Shown: positions 7,925 to 17,099 of the stretch, one piece after another | Layout of the letters: each line of letters begins with the position of its first letter | How positions within the stretch are numbered: position 1 is the first letter of the stretch | Assembly: GCA_947501845.1 (NCBI GenBank) | Contig: CANMXP010000020.1 | Location: 29,037 to 93,036 of the forward strand | Direction: 5' to 3' | Origin: an uncultured Flavobacteriaceae bacterium | GTDB lineage: Bacteria > Bacteroidota > Bacteroidia > Flavobacteriales > Flavobacteriaceae | DNA length: 64,000 nucleotides | Position numbers and translations under genes: made by a program | The notes under the pieces: generated by a model | Database searches by the model: none | What the model saw: only the letters and a program-made list of their open reading frames with translations | Told to the model about the DNA's origin: nothing

Positions 7925-9179
7925 GCGTTGTTGGTTCTTCTAACTGAAATACTTTTTTTATAAGTTCCAGACTCTCATCGGTAGAGATATTGTCATCTTT
8001 TAAGTGATGCGCAAAGTGATTGGTTATTTTTTGAATGATATTGCTACTAATTAATTCTGCCTGAGCTTCATTAAAATCAGCATTTTTTTTGCGTTGAGTT
8101 TCTAATTCTGCCGTAGCAAAATTAGTAAGCTTGTGCTTTAACGCTTTGATGGTAGGAGCAAATTTTCTTGTTTCTAACCACTGGTTAAACTCCAATTTTA
8201 CTTCTTCTATAATAGCTTCGGCTAAAGGAATATGCTTCTTCCTTTCTTCTAAAGTTTTATCTGTAATTTTAGATAAATGATCCAAATGAACCAGAGTAAC
8301 ATTACCTAGTTCTTCAACATTAGAATCTACATTTTTTGGAATTGATAGGTCTAAAATTAAAAGTGGTTTTTTTGATTGAATGATGTGTTTATCAATAGTA
8401 GGGCGCTGAGCTCCAGTAGCAACTATTAAAATATCAGATTTACTTATCTCTTCTTGCAAATTTGCATAATCCTTAACGATCAAGTCAAATTTCCCTGCAA
8501 TTAACTCTGCTTTGTTTTTGGTTCTATTAATTAGAGTGATTTGTTCGTTTTCGGTATGTTTTACAAGGTTTTCACAAGTGTTTCTACCAATTTTTCCAGT
8601 TCCGAAAAGCAAAATATTCTTGTTTGAAACATCTTTAACCGAGTTGAAAATATATTGAACAGAGGCAAATGATACCGACGTTGCTCCCGATGAAATATTG
8701 GTTTCTGTCTTAATACGTTTGCTGGCTTGAATAACGGCATTCACCAAGCGCTCTGAAAAATGATTTAGCAATCCATGCTTTTTTGAAGCGCGTGCGCTGG
8801 ATTTTAATTGGCTAATAATTTCAAAATCTCCAAGAATCTGACTATCTAAACCAGAGCCAACACGAAACATATGAGCCATGGCATCTTTATTTTTATAGAT
8901 ATAGGCAACCTCTTGAAACTCTTCAACTGTTCCTCTTGTATTATCACAAAGCAATTGAATTAATTGAAAAGGGTGTTGGGCAAAACCATAAATCTCGGTT
9001 CGGTTACAAGTTGACGTAACTACTAAACTTTCAATATCATTTTCTTTAGCTTGGTTAAGCAAAGCTTGCTTGCCTTCTTCATCCAAACTAAAGCGACCTC
9101 TTATGTCTGCATCGGCTTTTTTATAACTTAAACCAATGGCATAAAAGTAGTTACTTCTTGATATATTGTATTTCTGCAT
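7917..9179 (-). CDS. hemA: glutamyl-tRNA reductase
   Basis: First committed enzyme of the C5 route: NADPH-dependent reduction of glutamyl-tRNA to glutamate-1-semialdehyde. The 420 residues contain the catalytic-cysteine motif TSTCNRTEIYG (Cys at about 58), the GSGLDSQILGDFEI signature, the Rossmann nucleotide site (LLFGTGKIGRNT) and a C-terminal helical dimerisation domain. It is the promoter-proximal gene of the minus-strand haem operon. A TATTTTTG -7 box lies about 23 nt upstream of the ATG, divergent from an AraC regulator that may control both sides. Confidence 0.97.
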   Translation of the reverse strand: MQKYNISRSNYFYAIGLSYKKADADIRGRFSLDEEGKQALLNQAKENDIESLVVTSTCNRTEIYGFAQHPFQLIQLLCDNTRGTVEEFQEVAYIYKNKDAMAHMFRVGSGLDSQILGDFEIISQLKSSARASKKHGLLNHFSERLVNAVIQASKRIKTETNISSGATSVSFASVQYIFNSVKDVSNKNILLFGTGKIGRNTCENLVKHTENEQITLINRTKNKAELIAGKFDLIVKDYANLQEEISKSDILIVATGAQRPTIDKHIIQSKKPLLILDLSIPKNVDSNVEELGNVTLVHLDHLSKITDKTLEERKKHIPLAEAIIEEVKLEFNQWLETRKFAPTIKALKHKLTNFATAELETQRKKNADFNEAQAELISSNIIQKITNHFAHHLKDDNISTDESLELIKKVFQLEEPTTHV

Positions 9180-9201
9180 GCTGATACCTGATAATTCAAA
9201 G

Positions 9202-9209
9202 CAAAAATA
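9202..9209 (-). promoter_or_regulatory. -7 promoter box for hemA operon
   Basis: On the minus strand this reads TATTTTTG, a perfect match to the Bacteroidetes TAnnTTTG -7 element, about 23 nt upstream of the hemA start. No convincing -33 element at normal spacing was seen. Confidence 0.55.
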
Positions 9210-9303
9210 TATGTATGGCCATAAAAAAAATAACGCTCAAAGAACTTTTAATATCGTTTGTGGTTTTTTAACGTGGTTTTTTCTTATTATATGATAAATG
9301 TCA

Positions 9304-9311
9304 TATTTTTG
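9304..9311 (+). promoter_or_regulatory. -7 promoter box for the AraC regulator
   Basis: TATTTTTG matches TAnnTTTG and is followed by a small GCC..GGC hairpin. Transcription from here starts downstream of 9258, which argues against the longest possible reading frame and for the ATG at 9369. Confidence 0.5.
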
Positions 9312-9368
9312 CCTATTATTAGGCGGTTTTTGCTTAGTCTATTTAGAACCAATCTAAATAAAATCATT

Positions 9369-10268
9369 ATGAATGATGAAATAAACAAGAATAAAAATGT
9401 CGCTCAAAGTTCTTTTGATGAAACAAAAGTAGATGATGGTGCTTTAGTGCTAACATTTAAAAATGAATCAAATGAGGTGCAATCTCTTGCTAAAGAAATA
9501 GATAGTGATTATATTCAATTTCATTTTTGTGTAAAAGGAGCCAGTAGATTTGTTTTTAATGAAGGTAGGTATACCTTAAACATTCTAGAGGAGAATTCAT
9601 TGTTATTGTATAATCCACAGCGCGATTTACCAATTAATTTGCAAATTGACCCTAATTCTTGGATGGTCTCCATTTTAATATCCATTAAAAACTTTCATGG
9701 GTTATTTTCGCAAGAAGCTGATTATATTACTTTTTTAAGTGATGATAATAAGGATAAAAAATATTATAAAGATGGTGTCATTTCTCCTTCAATGGCTATT
9801 GTTTTAAATCAATTGATAAATTATAATTTTAATCAATCTATAAAAAATCTTTATTTTAAAGGAAAAGCATACGAACTCTTAAGTTTGTATTTTAACCGAA
9901 GTGAAGATGCCGATGTTGAGCAATGTCCGTTTTTAGTAGACGAAACCAATGTTATAAAAATCAGAAAAGCCAAAGAAATTGTTATTGCTCGTATGGCGGA
10001 ACCTCCAAGTTTACAAGAATTAGCTGATGAGATAGGATTAAATCTTAAAAAGCTAAAAGAGGGTTTTAAACAAATTTATGGAGATTCAGTATTTAGCTTT
10101 TTATTCGACTACAAAATGGAAGTTGCTAGAAAACTATTAGAATCTGGTGATAACAATGTGAATGAAGTGGGGCATAAAGTAGGATATAGCACGTCGAGTC
10201 ATTTTATTGCTGCTTTTAAAAAGAAATATGGTACAACGCCTAAAAAATATGTTATGTCTTTAGCCTAA
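9369..10268 (+). CDS. AraC-family transcriptional regulator of the haem locus
   Basis: A 299-residue protein from the ATG at 9369. An in-frame start at 9258 would lie upstream of the TATTTTTG promoter box and adds an atypical hydrophobic leader. The N-terminal half resembles a cupin-like sensing domain (FHFCVKGASRFVF). The C-terminal 100 residues hold two helix-turn-helix motifs: LQELADEIGLNLKKLKEGFK, and VNEVGHKVGYSTSSHFIAAF followed by KKKYGTTPKKY. It sits between hemA (divergent) and hemH, so control of haem synthesis is a reasonable inference, but the ligand is unknown. Confidence 0.88.
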   Translation: MNDEINKNKNVAQSSFDETKVDDGALVLTFKNESNEVQSLAKEIDSDYIQFHFCVKGASRFVFNEGRYTLNILEENSLLLYNPQRDLPINLQIDPNSWMVSILISIKNFHGLFSQEADYITFLSDDNKDKKYYKDGVISPSMAIVLNQLINYNFNQSIKNLYFKGKAYELLSLYFNRSEDADVEQCPFLVDETNVIKIRKAKEIVIARMAEPPSLQELADEIGLNLKKLKEGFKQIYGDSVFSFLFDYKMEVARKLLESGDNNVNEVGHKVGYSTSSHFIAAFKKKYGTTPKKYVMSLA

Positions 10269-10425
10269 ATCTAAATAATCTATTTAATTCCATGTTGAAT
10301 TAAGATACTTGCCAAAGTTAGATGCCTCCGTATAGTTCAACTCCAAAAAACTATATTATGCCATTAAATTAAGGCTATGTAAGAATTTTGCATTAAATTT
10401 GACTAACCCCTTAAATATAAATGAC

Positions 10426-10581
10426 ATGAAATTCTTAACTCCAGAAATCGAAGCTTTATCCAAACGCTATGTTGAAGGAAAATCTTTAGCACGAATAAAT
10501 GTGTCCTGTGGAATCTTTCAAGATTGCGATTATAATAAGAAAAGACTAAAGACCTATTTTCAACAACAAATGGAAAAATAA
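10426..10581 (+). CDS. small conserved-looking protein (51 aa)
   Basis: From the ATG at 10426 this encodes 51 residues starting KFLTPEIEALSKRYVEGKSL, rich in charged residues and with two cysteines (VSCGIFQDCDY). A longer version would need a TTG start at 10399. It has no signal peptide or membrane segment and I do not recognise the family. Its place between the AraC regulator and hemH, about 60 nt from the latter, suggests a part in haem or iron control, but this is only positional. Confidence 0.55.
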   Translation: MKFLTPEIEALSKRYVEGKSLARINVSCGIFQDCDYNKKRLKTYFQQQMEK

Positions 10582-10625
10582 AGAGATCTAGTGGTCGTTA
10601 ACTATTCAATTTGCGATTTCTATCG

Positions 10626-10633
10626 TATTTTTG
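10626..10633 (+). promoter_or_regulatory. -7 promoter box for hemH
   Basis: TATTTTTG matches TAnnTTTG and ends 10 nt before the first hemH ATG at 10644. The mRNA leader would be only a few nucleotides long. It also excludes upstream in-frame starts for hemH. Confidence 0.5.
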
Positions 10634-10643
10634 CAATAACAAA

Positions 10644-11681
10644 ATGACTATGAAAGGTATTTTACTTGTAAATCTTGGTTCTCCAGATAGTCCAGAACCA
10701 AAAGATGTAAAAAAGTATTTAGGAGAATTTTTAATGGACGAGCGGGTTATTGATATTCCGTTTGCCGCAAGAACTGCTTTGGTGAAAGGCATTATATTAA
10801 ATACCCGCCCAAAGCAATCTGCAGCAGCTTATAAAAAAATATGGTGGGCAGAAGGGTCTCCTTTAATTGTATTATCAGAAAGACTTCAAAGTAAAATACA
10901 AAAGCAAGTTGATATTCCAGTTGCATTAGCAATGCGCTATGGGAGTATGACCATTAAAAAAGGAATACAGGCATTGGTAGATAAAGGTGTAGATGAGGTT
11001 TTGTTGTTCCCATTGTATCCCCAGTTTGCTATGGCAACTACGGAAACCATAACGGTATTAGCAGAAGAATTACGCCAGCAATATTTTCCGAATTTAAAAA
11101 TAGAATCCGTTCCTGCATTTTATAATAAACCAGATTATATAGAAGTACTTTCTAATGCCATAAAAAATTATTTGGAAGGAAAAAATTATGAGCATTTATT
11201 GTTTTCATATCATGGGGTTCCAGAACGCCATATTAGAAAAAGTGATGTTACAAAATCACATTGCAAAATAGATGGTAGCTGCTGTGTAACGCCATCTGAG
11301 GCTCATAAGTTTTGTTACAGGCATCAATGCTATGAAGTGACCAGGCTTGTTGCCGAAAAATTAGCATTTAAAGAAGGTTCGTACTCAACATCTTTTCAGT
11401 CACGTTTAGGTTTCGACCCATGGTTACAGCCTTATACAGATAGGACCATTGAGCGTTTAGGAAAACAGGGCGTTAAAAATATGGCCATTGTCACGCCTGC
11501 GTTTGTTAGTGATTGTTTAGAAACCCTTGAAGAAATAGCCATAGAAGGACAAGAAATTTTCCATGAAATGGGAGGTAAAGATTTTACAACGGTTCCTTGT
11601 TTAAATGATGATGACGCATTTGTTAATCTACTTTCAAAGTGGATTACAGCATGGGCAGAAACATCTGTTGAAATTAATTAG
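10644..11681 (+). CDS. hemH: ferrochelatase
   Basis: Inserts ferrous iron into protoporphyrin IX. The ATG at 10644 (or 10650) gives about 345 residues starting with the characteristic KGILLVNLGSPDSPEP. The active-site histidine lies in LLFSYHGVPERH, and SRLGFDPWLQPYTD and TPAFVSDCLETLEEI fit the family. A cysteine cluster after the histidine (CKIDGSCC) recalls the [2Fe-2S] ligands of some bacterial ferrochelatases. The hemJ start follows 3 nt after the stop, so these last two steps are one transcript. Confidence 0.96.
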   Translation: MTMKGILLVNLGSPDSPEPKDVKKYLGEFLMDERVIDIPFAARTALVKGIILNTRPKQSAAAYKKIWWAEGSPLIVLSERLQSKIQKQVDIPVALAMRYGSMTIKKGIQALVDKGVDEVLLFPLYPQFAMATTETITVLAEELRQQYFPNLKIESVPAFYNKPDYIEVLSNAIKNYLEGKNYEHLLFSYHGVPERHIRKSDVTKSHCKIDGSCCVTPSEAHKFCYRHQCYEVTRLVAEKLAFKEGSYSTSFQSRLGFDPWLQPYTDRTIERLGKQGVKNMAIVTPAFVSDCLETLEEIAIEGQEIFHEMGGKDFTTVPCLNDDDAFVNLLSKWITAWAETSVEIN

Positions 11682-11684
11682 TGT

Positions 11685-12233
11685 ATGGCATATTACTATT
11701 ATATAAAATCGTTTCACCTTATTTTTGTTATCACTTGGTTTGCAGGCTTGTTTTATATTCCCAGACTGTTCGTTTATCAAATAGAAGCATTTCATAAACC
11801 TTCACCTGAAAAAGAAATACTAGGCAAACAATTAAAACTCATGGCAAAGCGCTTATGGTTTATCATTACATGGCCATCGGCAATTTTAGCTTTATTATTT
11901 GGATTGGTACTGTTTTATTTAAACCCCACATTGATTTACCAAGATTGGATGCAAGTAAAGTTGGTCTTTGTTGTATTGCTAATTATATATCACCTCAAGA
12001 CGCATATGTTTTATAAAGCGCTTCAAAATGACGTTGTTAAAAAAACATCAGGTTTTATGCGCATCTGGAACGAAGGAGCAACGTTTATTCTTTTTGCGGT
12101 CGTTTTTTTGGTCATTTTAAAAAGTGCCCTAAATTGGATTTGGGGCGTAGTAGGCATTATCGTTTTAGGAATCCTTATCATGTTAGGGTTTAAAATTTAT
12201 AAAAATATTCGAGCTAAAAACCCCGATGCTTAA
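11685..12233 (+). CDS. hemJ: HemJ-type protoporphyrinogen IX oxidase
   Basis: A 182-residue membrane protein of the UPF0093/CopD superfamily. The N-terminal IKSFHLIFVITWFAGLFYIP followed by Arg-Leu-Phe-Val-Tyr is the HemJ signature, with the conserved His at residue 11. WPSAILALLFG, KLVFVVLLIIYHL and a final hydrophobic helix follow, giving about five transmembrane segments against the four usual. HemJ oxidises protoporphyrinogen IX to protoporphyrin IX in the membrane, supplying HemH. It starts 3 nt after hemH, which strengthens the call. No hemG or hemY appears in the window. Confidence 0.9.
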   Translation: MAYYYYIKSFHLIFVITWFAGLFYIPRLFVYQIEAFHKPSPEKEILGKQLKLMAKRLWFIITWPSAILALLFGLVLFYLNPTLIYQDWMQVKLVFVVLLIIYHLKTHMFYKALQNDVVKKTSGFMRIWNEGATFILFAVVFLVILKSALNWIWGVVGIIVLGILIMLGFKIYKNIRAKNPDA

Positions 12234-12237
12234 CTTT

Positions 12238-12279
12238 AAAACTCAAAACTCAAAACTCAAAACTCAAAACTTAAAACTT
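12238..12279 (+). repeat. 7-bp tandem repeat after hemJ
   Basis: Six head-to-tail copies of a heptamer: four AAAACTC followed by two AAAACTT. It begins 4 nt after the hemJ stop and lies in a 195-nt AT-rich spacer that has no other clear feature. Confidence 0.9.
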
Positions 12280-12428
12280 AAAAAGCTAAATTCCAAAATT
12301 AAAGAACCAGAATCTTTTTAAATGTTTTTTTAGAATTCGTGACTCGGTTTTTAGAATTTTTTAAAAAGGAATATTTGGTGTGATTATTACTATCTTTATT
12401 GAACTTTTAAAAGGCACAATAATTATTA

Positions 12429-13886
12429 ATGAAACTAAAAAAACTCTCCTTACGTACTCGTATTTTTTTGGCAATGATATTGCTGGTTTTGCTGGCTTCC
12501 ATCCTTATTTCGACAGTAGCGATTTATCAATATAAAGAAGAACGGCAGGATTATCATGAGGGGCGTTTAAAGCGTAAAGAAGAAAATATCCAAACACACC
12601 TTAAGCGTGTTTTAAATGGTAGGCAAAACTCTTGGGAAGTAAAAACAGAGAATATTCCTTTAATTTATAAGGAAGAAATATATAATGTTGCAGATATCCA
12701 TAAGCTTCAAATTAATTTATACGATTTGGAAGGGGGCTTGTTAATATCGTCTAAAGCAGAATTACAAATTAATGCAACTCCTAAATGTCTTGAGGCTGAG
12801 GTTTTAAACCCAATATCTAACACTGCCGAGCATCGGTTTGTCGATAAGCATAAAGAAAATGGCGAAATATATCAATCCTCATATACTTATCTCACAGACC
12901 AAAAGTTTAAACCCATCGCCATATTAAATTTACCTTATTTAGAAAAAGACGATTTCCTTTCAAAAGAGCTGGAAGAGTTTTTAAGGCGTATTGCATATGC
13001 ATACATGTTTATTTTACTTATGGCTATTGGTATTGCATTTTTACTGTCTAAATACATTACCAAATCTTTAAAAACGATTAGCGATAAGATTAACACGACC
13101 AGATTAGAAAAACGTAACGAGAGGATAGAGGTAAATGATACGAGCGAAGAGATTTCCACTTTGGTAAACTCGTATAATAGCATGATTGATGAGCTTGAAG
13201 AAAGTGCTGTACAATTGGCACGTAGTGAGCGTGAACAGGCCTGGAGGGAAATGGCTAAACAAGTAGCACATGAAATTAAAAACCCGTTAACGCCCATGCG
13301 TTTAACAGTGCAAAATTTTCAACGTAAGTTTGATGCGAATGATGAAAATATCCATTCAAAATTAGATGAATATAGTAAAACGCTCATTCAACAAATAGAC
13401 ACTATGAGTTCTATTGCATCGGCGTTTTCAAACTTTGCAAAGATGCCAGCGCAACAAAGTGAAACTTTAAATGTTGTGAAAATTGTAAAATTGGCATTAG
13501 ATATTTTTAATGAAGACTATATATTTTTCACTGCAGAGGCCGAAGAAATTATTGCGAAATTTGATAGGACACAATTAATCAGGGTCGTTACGAATTTGGT
13601 TAAAAATGCCATTCAGGCTATGCCAGAAAACAAAATACCAAAAATTGTTATTAATGTAGGTACCTTGAATAATGATGTTGTCATTACGGTTGCTGATAAT
13701 GGTTCTGGTGTTGCTGAAGAGAACAAAGACAAGGTTTTTGAACCAAAGTTTACAACAAAAACAAGTGGCATGGGTCTAGGTTTGGCGATGGTGAAAAATA
13801 TTGTGGAAACTTATAGTGGTACAATAAGATTTAAATCAGAAAAAGATAAAGGAACCACGTTTACGGTAACTTTCCCTAAAGAATAA
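12429..13886 (+). CDS. NtrY-like membrane sensor histidine kinase
   Basis: 485 residues. One transmembrane helix near 13-33, a periplasmic sensor region, a second helix near 188-207, a HAMP linker, then the kinase core. The phospho-acceptor His is in [14 protein letters not shown], which is the NtrY type. The N box is [11 protein letters not shown], and [19 protein letters not shown] and [14 protein letters not shown] form the ATP lid and G boxes. No response regulator is adjacent: the next gene is an enoyl-CoA hydratase 23 nt downstream. It is an orphan whose stimulus cannot be predicted. Confidence 0.93.
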   Translation: MKLKKLSLRTRIFLAMILLVLLASILISTVAIYQYKEERQDYHEGRLKRKEENIQTHLKRVLNGRQNSWEVKTENIPLIYKEEIYNVADIHKLQINLYDLEGGLLISSKAELQINATPKCLEAEVLNPISNTAEHRFVDKHKENGEIYQSSYTYLTDQKFKPIAILNLPYLEKDDFLSKELEEFLRRIAYAYMFILLMAIGIAFLLSKYITKSLKTISDKINTTRLEKRNERIEVNDTSEEISTLVNSYNSMIDELEESAVQLARSEREQAWREMAKQVAHEIKNPLTPMRLTVQNFQRKFDANDENIHSKLDEYSKTLIQQIDTMSSIASAFSNFAKMPAQQSETLNVVKIVKLALDIFNEDYIFFTAEAEEIIAKFDRTQLIRVVTNLVKNAIQAMPENKIPKIVINVGTLNNDVVITVADNGSGVAEENKDKVFEPKFTTKTSGMGLGLAMVKNIVETYSGTIRFKSEKDKGTTFTVTFPKE

Positions 13887-13909
13887 ACTCATTATAAACT
13901 TTGAATCAT

Positions 13910-14692
13910 ATGAGCTACGCTAACATACTATTAGAAGAAAATAACGGTATTGCTACGATAACTATTAATCGTCCAAAAAAGTTAAATGCGCTTAATAAGG
14001 AAACGATTAACGAACTACATGATGCCTTTAAAGAAGCAGATTTAGATAAAAACATAAAAGTTATTATCGTTACGGGTAGTGGAAAGAAAGCCTTTGTTGC
14101 AGGAGCAGATATTAGTGAGTTTGCTCATTTTAACGTAGATGAAGGGACAAAACTGGCAGCTAGAGGTCAAGAATTACTATTCAATTTTGTTGAAAATTTA
14201 TCGACACCAGCTATTGCTGCAATAAATGGTTTTGCTCTTGGTGGCGGGTTGGAATTGGCTATGGCATGCCATTTTAGAGTGGCGAGTGATAATGCTAAAA
14301 TGGGATTGCCAGAAGTGTCTCTTGGTGTTATTCCTGGTTATGGCGGTACCCAACGTTTATCACAATTAGTGGGAAAAGGACGTGCCATGGAACTTATCAT
14401 GACAGCAGGAATGGTTGATGCGAATAGCGCCTTAAGCTCTGGCTTGGTAAACCATGTAACGGCGCCAGAAGAATTGCTTCCTTTTTGTGAGAAAATCGCT
14501 GGTAAAATAACACGTAATTCTTCGGTTGCCATAGGTGCAGCGATTAAAGCCGTAAATGCAAACTTTAAAGATGGCGTTAATGGTTTTGATATAGAAATTC
14601 AAGAATTTGGTAATTGTTTTGGTAGCGAAGATTTTACCGAAGGTACTAATGCTTTTCTTGAAAAACGAAAAGCAAATTTTCCTGGGAAGTAG
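13910..14692 (+). CDS. enoyl-CoA hydratase/isomerase family protein
   Basis: A 260-residue crotonase-fold enzyme from the ATG at 13910; a TTG nine nt upstream is a weaker start. AGADISEFA and AINGFALGGGLELAMACHFR form the CoA-binding oxyanion region. MGLPEVSLGVIPGYGGTQRL carries the second glutamate, so both catalytic glutamates of a true hydratase are present. It probably hydrates trans-2-enoyl-CoA in fatty acid beta-oxidation. It follows the sensor kinase closely and may share its transcript. Confidence 0.92.
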   Translation: MSYANILLEENNGIATITINRPKKLNALNKETINELHDAFKEADLDKNIKVIIVTGSGKKAFVAGADISEFAHFNVDEGTKLAARGQELLFNFVENLSTPAIAAINGFALGGGLELAMACHFRVASDNAKMGLPEVSLGVIPGYGGTQRLSQLVGKGRAMELIMTAGMVDANSALSSGLVNHVTAPEELLPFCEKIAGKITRNSSVAIGAAIKAVNANFKDGVNGFDIEIQEFGNCFGSEDFTEGTNAFLEKRKANFPGK

Positions 14693-14867
14693 AGTTTTGT
14701 CTTTACATTAAACGAAATTAGTTGAAAAATTTTATAAAATGTGATTTAAACCTTTTAATAATCAAATATCGATTTATTGAGTTTGTTAATAACCCATTTT
14801 TACTTTAACACTTTTCAATATAATTTATAAGTAATTTTAAAGAGTCACTCTAAGAGCAATCAACCTA

Positions 14868-15941
14868 ATGAATCCAAAATCTGCCATAAAAGGACGTGGT
14901 GCGAAGCGTAATGTACACAATCGTTTTTTTGAATTAAGTCACGAAATGCGTGACGATTTCCTCGAATTTTGTCGCAAAGAAGGCGAAGAAAGCGATAAAA
15001 ATAAAACACAATACCTAGAAGTGTTTCCTAAAACGATAGTGAACAAGGTTGAAAGTCCAGATATTGGTCTGTCATACTCAATGAATGCTTATCAAGGTTG
15101 TGAGCACGGGTGTATTTATTGTTATGCCCGTAATAGTCATGAATATTGGGGCTATAGTGCGGGTCTAGATTTTGAGCGTCGTATTATGGTAAAAAAAGCG
15201 GCCCCAAAATTATTAGAGGCACAACTAAAAAAGAAAAGCTGGAAGGCGCATCCCATTGTTATGTCTGGAAATACAGATTGTTATCAACCTGCCGAAAAAC
15301 AGTTTAAAATTACCAGACAATGTTTAGAAGTATTTTTAAAATATAAACATCCAGTTGCTATCATTACAAAAAACGCATTAATTCTTAGAGATTTGGATAT
15401 TGTAAAAGCATTAGCAAAAGATAATTTGATAGGTGTGAATATGTCTATCACTTCATTATCGGAGGACACAAGACGTATTTTAGAACCTCGAACGGCCACC
15501 ATTAAAAAACGTTTAGAGACCGTAAAAGTTTTAAGTGAAAATGGAATTCCCGTAAATGTGATGCTAGCCCCCATTATTCCATCTATAAATAGTCATGAAA
15601 TATTACCCTTAGCAAAAACAGCATCAGAACATGGCGCCCTATCTATAGCTCATACTATTGTTAGATTAAATGGTGCTATTGGCGAAATTTTTAAAGATTG
15701 GATTTATAAAACCATGCCAGATCGTGCTCAAAAAGTATTGCACCAAATAGAAAGCTGCCACGGAGGTCGTTTAAACGATTCTCGGTATGGGACCAGAATG
15801 CGAGGTGAAGGAAAAATTGCTGAGCAAATTAATAGTCTGGTAAGGCTAGCTAGGCTGAAGTATTTTAAAAATAAAGTGATGCCAAAGCTTAACCTGAACT
15901 TGCATGAACAATATAAAGACGGTCAATTAAAATTGTTTTAA
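14868..15941 (+). CDS. PA0069-family radical SAM protein
   Basis: 357 residues. CEHGCIYCYARNSHEYWGY holds the CxxxCxxC motif that binds the radical-SAM [4Fe-4S] cluster. The surrounding YSMNAYQGC, SGNTDCYQPAEK, NVMLAPIIPSIN and ESCHGGRLNDSRYG segments match the PA0069/Rv2578c subgroup related to spore photoproduct lyase. The reaction is not known for this subgroup; a nucleic-acid substrate is often suggested. It stands alone behind a 175-nt AT-rich spacer and converges with a small minus-strand gene. Confidence 0.9.
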   Translation: MNPKSAIKGRGAKRNVHNRFFELSHEMRDDFLEFCRKEGEESDKNKTQYLEVFPKTIVNKVESPDIGLSYSMNAYQGCEHGCIYCYARNSHEYWGYSAGLDFERRIMVKKAAPKLLEAQLKKKSWKAHPIVMSGNTDCYQPAEKQFKITRQCLEVFLKYKHPVAIITKNALILRDLDIVKALAKDNLIGVNMSITSLSEDTRRILEPRTATIKKRLETVKVLSENGIPVNVMLAPIIPSINSHEILPLAKTASEHGALSIAHTIVRLNGAIGEIFKDWIYKTMPDRAQKVLHQIESCHGGRLNDSRYGTRMRGEGKIAEQINSLVRLARLKYFKNKVMPKLNLNLHEQYKDGQLKLF

Positions 15942-15942
15942 G

Positions 15943-16194
15943 TTATTTACCAGTATTTTTTATTTCGTTATGAACGATTTTATCTAAAAAGATACTAGTT
16001 GTAATCAAATAAAATGATACATAAACTAAAACTATTGGAAGCCATATGAGCTCTAGAGAGACCCCCTGTATTTTTATGGTAATAATCGATATAATCGTTG
16101 TGTGAAGCATACACCAAACAATGCTTAATAGATATTTTTTTATTACCATATGTGATCTATTTAAACTTAATAACGATAGGGGAAGGTTTTTCAT
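15943..16194 (-). CDS. small two-helix membrane protein (83 aa)
   Basis: 83 residues with two hydrophobic segments (about 22-42 and 50-70) and a short charged C-terminal tail, so a small inner-membrane protein. An internal Met at 16149 is an alternative start. I do not recognise a family. It is separated from the upstream secreted-protein gene by a strong terminator, so it would need its own promoter. Confidence 0.5.
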   Translation of the reverse strand: MKNLPLSLLSLNRSHMVIKKYLLSIVWCMLHTTIISIITIKIQGVSLELIWLPIVLVYVSFYLITTSIFLDKIVHNEIKNTGK

Positions 16195-16217
16195 GTGTTT
16201 TGTGAATTAACAAAAAA

Positions 16218-16244
16218 AGTGCGGGTCACCATTATGCCCGCACT
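16218..16244 (-). terminator. rho-independent terminator of the gene at 16292
   Basis: On the minus strand an AGTGCGGG stem pairs perfectly over 8 bp with CCCGCACT around an 11-nt loop, followed by a run of seven T. It ends transcription of the secreted-protein gene. Confidence 0.9.
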
Positions 16245-16291
16245 CTTTACCAATTTAAACTAAACTAACTAAATAAGACATTAACTAAGGG

Positions 16292-16894
16292 TTAATTGTT
16301 AATGTATTTTGTGTATTCTTTATTATTAGAATTAAGAACTATTTTATAATTTCCTCCTTCTCTAAGTTTATATATTTTTTTTGCAATTTGAGCTCCTTCA
16401 ATTTTTTCTGAGTGTATTAAATGGAACCCTCCATCATAATCTCCGTAAACTCTTATTTTTAATGGCTCAAGATTTGGGGAAAATTTTGTTATATAAATTA
16501 GATCATCTTTTTCTCTTACATGAGGCTTGAAAATAACAATCTCTTTGTTTTTGTCGAAAACAACTTTCTTACCTCTTACTGTGAAAGGAATTGTGCTGAT
16601 TTCAAGGTCTTTATCTACCTCAAAGAAATAATTACCGTCTGGCAGCTCTGTTAAATCGAACCCTTTAGTGTAAGTTCCAGATGATTGGATAAGCTCTTTA
16701 TATATGATTATACCTTTGTAATTTTTAATAGATAGAAGATCACCTTCTTTTACATTATCAATTGTTAATGCAATCCCTTTAAGATCTTTTCCAATTTTGA
16801 AAGAAGAAATTTCAGTTGCGTTACCTACTATAACAGTAAACATCATTGCTACTAATAATAGGTTTTTTTTGAATGTTTTAATTACGTTTTTCAT
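16292..16894 (-). CDS. secreted protein of unknown function
   Basis: 200 residues from the ATG at 16894. This start gives a clean signal peptide (NLLLVAMMFTVIVGNA) and lies just downstream of a strong promoter, whereas a longer in-frame start at 16972 lies upstream of it. The mature part is beta-rich, with repeated short strands such as GDLLSIKNYKGIIIYKEL and LPDGNYFFEVDKD. It reads like the immunoglobulin-like secreted proteins common in Flavobacteria. No catalytic motif is seen. It has its own promoter and terminator, so it is a single-gene transcription unit. Confidence 0.75.
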   Translation of the reverse strand: MKNVIKTFKKNLLLVAMMFTVIVGNATEISSFKIGKDLKGIALTIDNVKEGDLLSIKNYKGIIIYKELIQSSGTYTKGFDLTELPDGNYFFEVDKDLEISTIPFTVRGKKVVFDKNKEIVIFKPHVREKDDLIYITKFSPNLEPLKIRVYGDYDGGFHLIHSEKIEGAQIAKKIYKLREGGNYKIVLNSNNKEYTKYINN

Positions 16895-16925
16895 AGTGTT
16901 TTGATTTTTACATCGTTCAACGGTA

Positions 16926-16955
16926 CAAAGGTATGTTGGAAAGAGAAGTCTCAAA
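16926..16955 (-). promoter_or_regulatory. strong Bacteroidetes promoter (TTTG-N18-TACCTTTG)
   Basis: Minus strand TTTG (16952-16955), an 18-nt spacer, then TACCTTTG (16926-16933). Both elements match the consensus -33 and -7 boxes of the primary sigma factor in this phylum. It drives the secreted-protein gene starting at 16894. Confidence 0.75.
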
Positions 16956-17055
16956 ACATCAAATTTGACCAATTTATATGCTATTTTATCTGTTAAATCA
17001 ATGTTAAATCTATGTAAAGTTAAAATAGCATATAATTGTGGTAATTAAATATATA

Positions 17056-17082
17056 TTGTAAGAAAAATAATTGGTAAATTTG
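17056..17082 (+). promoter_or_regulatory. promoter for the AraC regulator at 17100
   Basis: TTG at 17056-17058, a 16-nt spacer and TAAATTTG at 17075-17082 match the -33/-7 pattern. The -7 box ends 17 nt before the ATG. Confidence 0.5.
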
Positions 17083-17099
17083 CTTTAAAATTGCCTACA

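Noticed and set aside
9258..9368. Longer N-terminus for the AraC regulator
   Set aside because: The extension would start upstream of the TATTTTTG box at 9304 and adds a hydrophobic leader atypical of a cytoplasmic regulator.
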